Of a DNA stretch of 6,128 bases, positions 6,073-6,128 are shown piece by piece. Where the stretch lies: positions 1 through 6,128 of the forward strand of contig URIN01000101.1 in assembly GCA_900547915.1 (NCBI GenBank), in the 5' to 3' direction. The stretch is from an uncultured Clostridium sp. (GTDB lineage Bacteria > Bacillota > Clostridia > Oscillospirales > Acutalibacteraceae). The translations under genes and the position numbers were made by a program. The first letter of the stretch is position 1; every line of letters begins with the position of its first letter. Under the pieces are notes generated by a model, which saw only the letters and a list, made by a program, of their open reading frames with translations, was not told where the DNA came from and ran no database searches.

Positions 6073-6081
6073 GAGTAAATA

Positions 6082-6128
6082 CTGTCTCTTATACACATCT
6101 GACGCTGCCGACGAATAGCCTTGTGTAG
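6082..6128 (-). other. Nextera i5 sequencing adapter, reverse complement (artefact)
   Basis: This is an exact reverse complement of bases 1-47: mosaic end at 6082-6100 (CTGTCTCTTATACACATCT), primer segment at 6101-6114, the same index at 6115-6122 and the flow-cell tail at 6123-6128. Genomic sequence ends at 6081. An antisense frame reading into it gives the peptide LLYTSDAADE, a translation of the adapter. Confidence 0.98.

Noticed and set aside
1..6128. Composite transposon or linear element with terminal inverted repeats
   Set aside because: The repeats are sequencing adapter, there is no transposase or recombinase, and no target-site duplication can be judged.

Overview
The window reads as a short metagenomic or draft-genome contig from a low-to-moderate GC Firmicute, most likely a gut clostridium of the Ruminococcus/Oscillospiraceae type. 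This rests on strong GGAGG-like ribosome binding sites, extended -10 promoters (TGnTATAAT), free use of GTG and TTG starts, and the family types of the proteins. No marker gene is present, so the lineage is an inference.

Both ends are not biological. Bases 1-47 and 6082-6128 are an Illumina Nextera i5 adapter (flow-cell tail, 8-base index, primer, Tn5 mosaic end) and its exact reverse complement. The real insert is about 48-6081. The 47-bp 'terminal inverted repeat' must not be read as a transposon end. The adapter also supplies a false start for the left-hand gene and a false C-terminus for an antisense ORF at the right.

Layout from left to right: a LysR-type regulator on the + strand, missing its first few codons (48-914); a bidirectional hairpin terminator (934-966); then everything else on the - strand. 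In transcription order from the right these are a strong promoter (6037-6072), a sialidase of the GH33 type without a signal peptide (6004-4700), a GPH/MelB-like MFS transporter with an unusually long charged C-terminal tail (4660-2183), a strong terminator (2143-2176), a second strong promoter (2051-2086), a short-chain flavodoxin (1976-1479) and a small cupin (1398-973) ending at the shared terminator.

Two functional units follow. The sialidase-transporter pair looks like a two-gene operon for taking up a sialylated (or related) glycoside and cleaving it in the cytosol; the sialic acid catabolic genes are not in the window. The flavodoxin-cupin pair is a probable redox-related operon, with the convergent LysR gene as a candidate regulator. 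All six sialidase active-site residues are visible, so the enzyme should be active. The most unusual items are the roughly 300-residue cytoplasmic tail on the transporter and a 19-bp-spaced direct repeat built into the sialidase promoter. I see no CRISPR array, phage, RNA gene or genuine mobile element, and no stretch over 300 bases lacks a gene.
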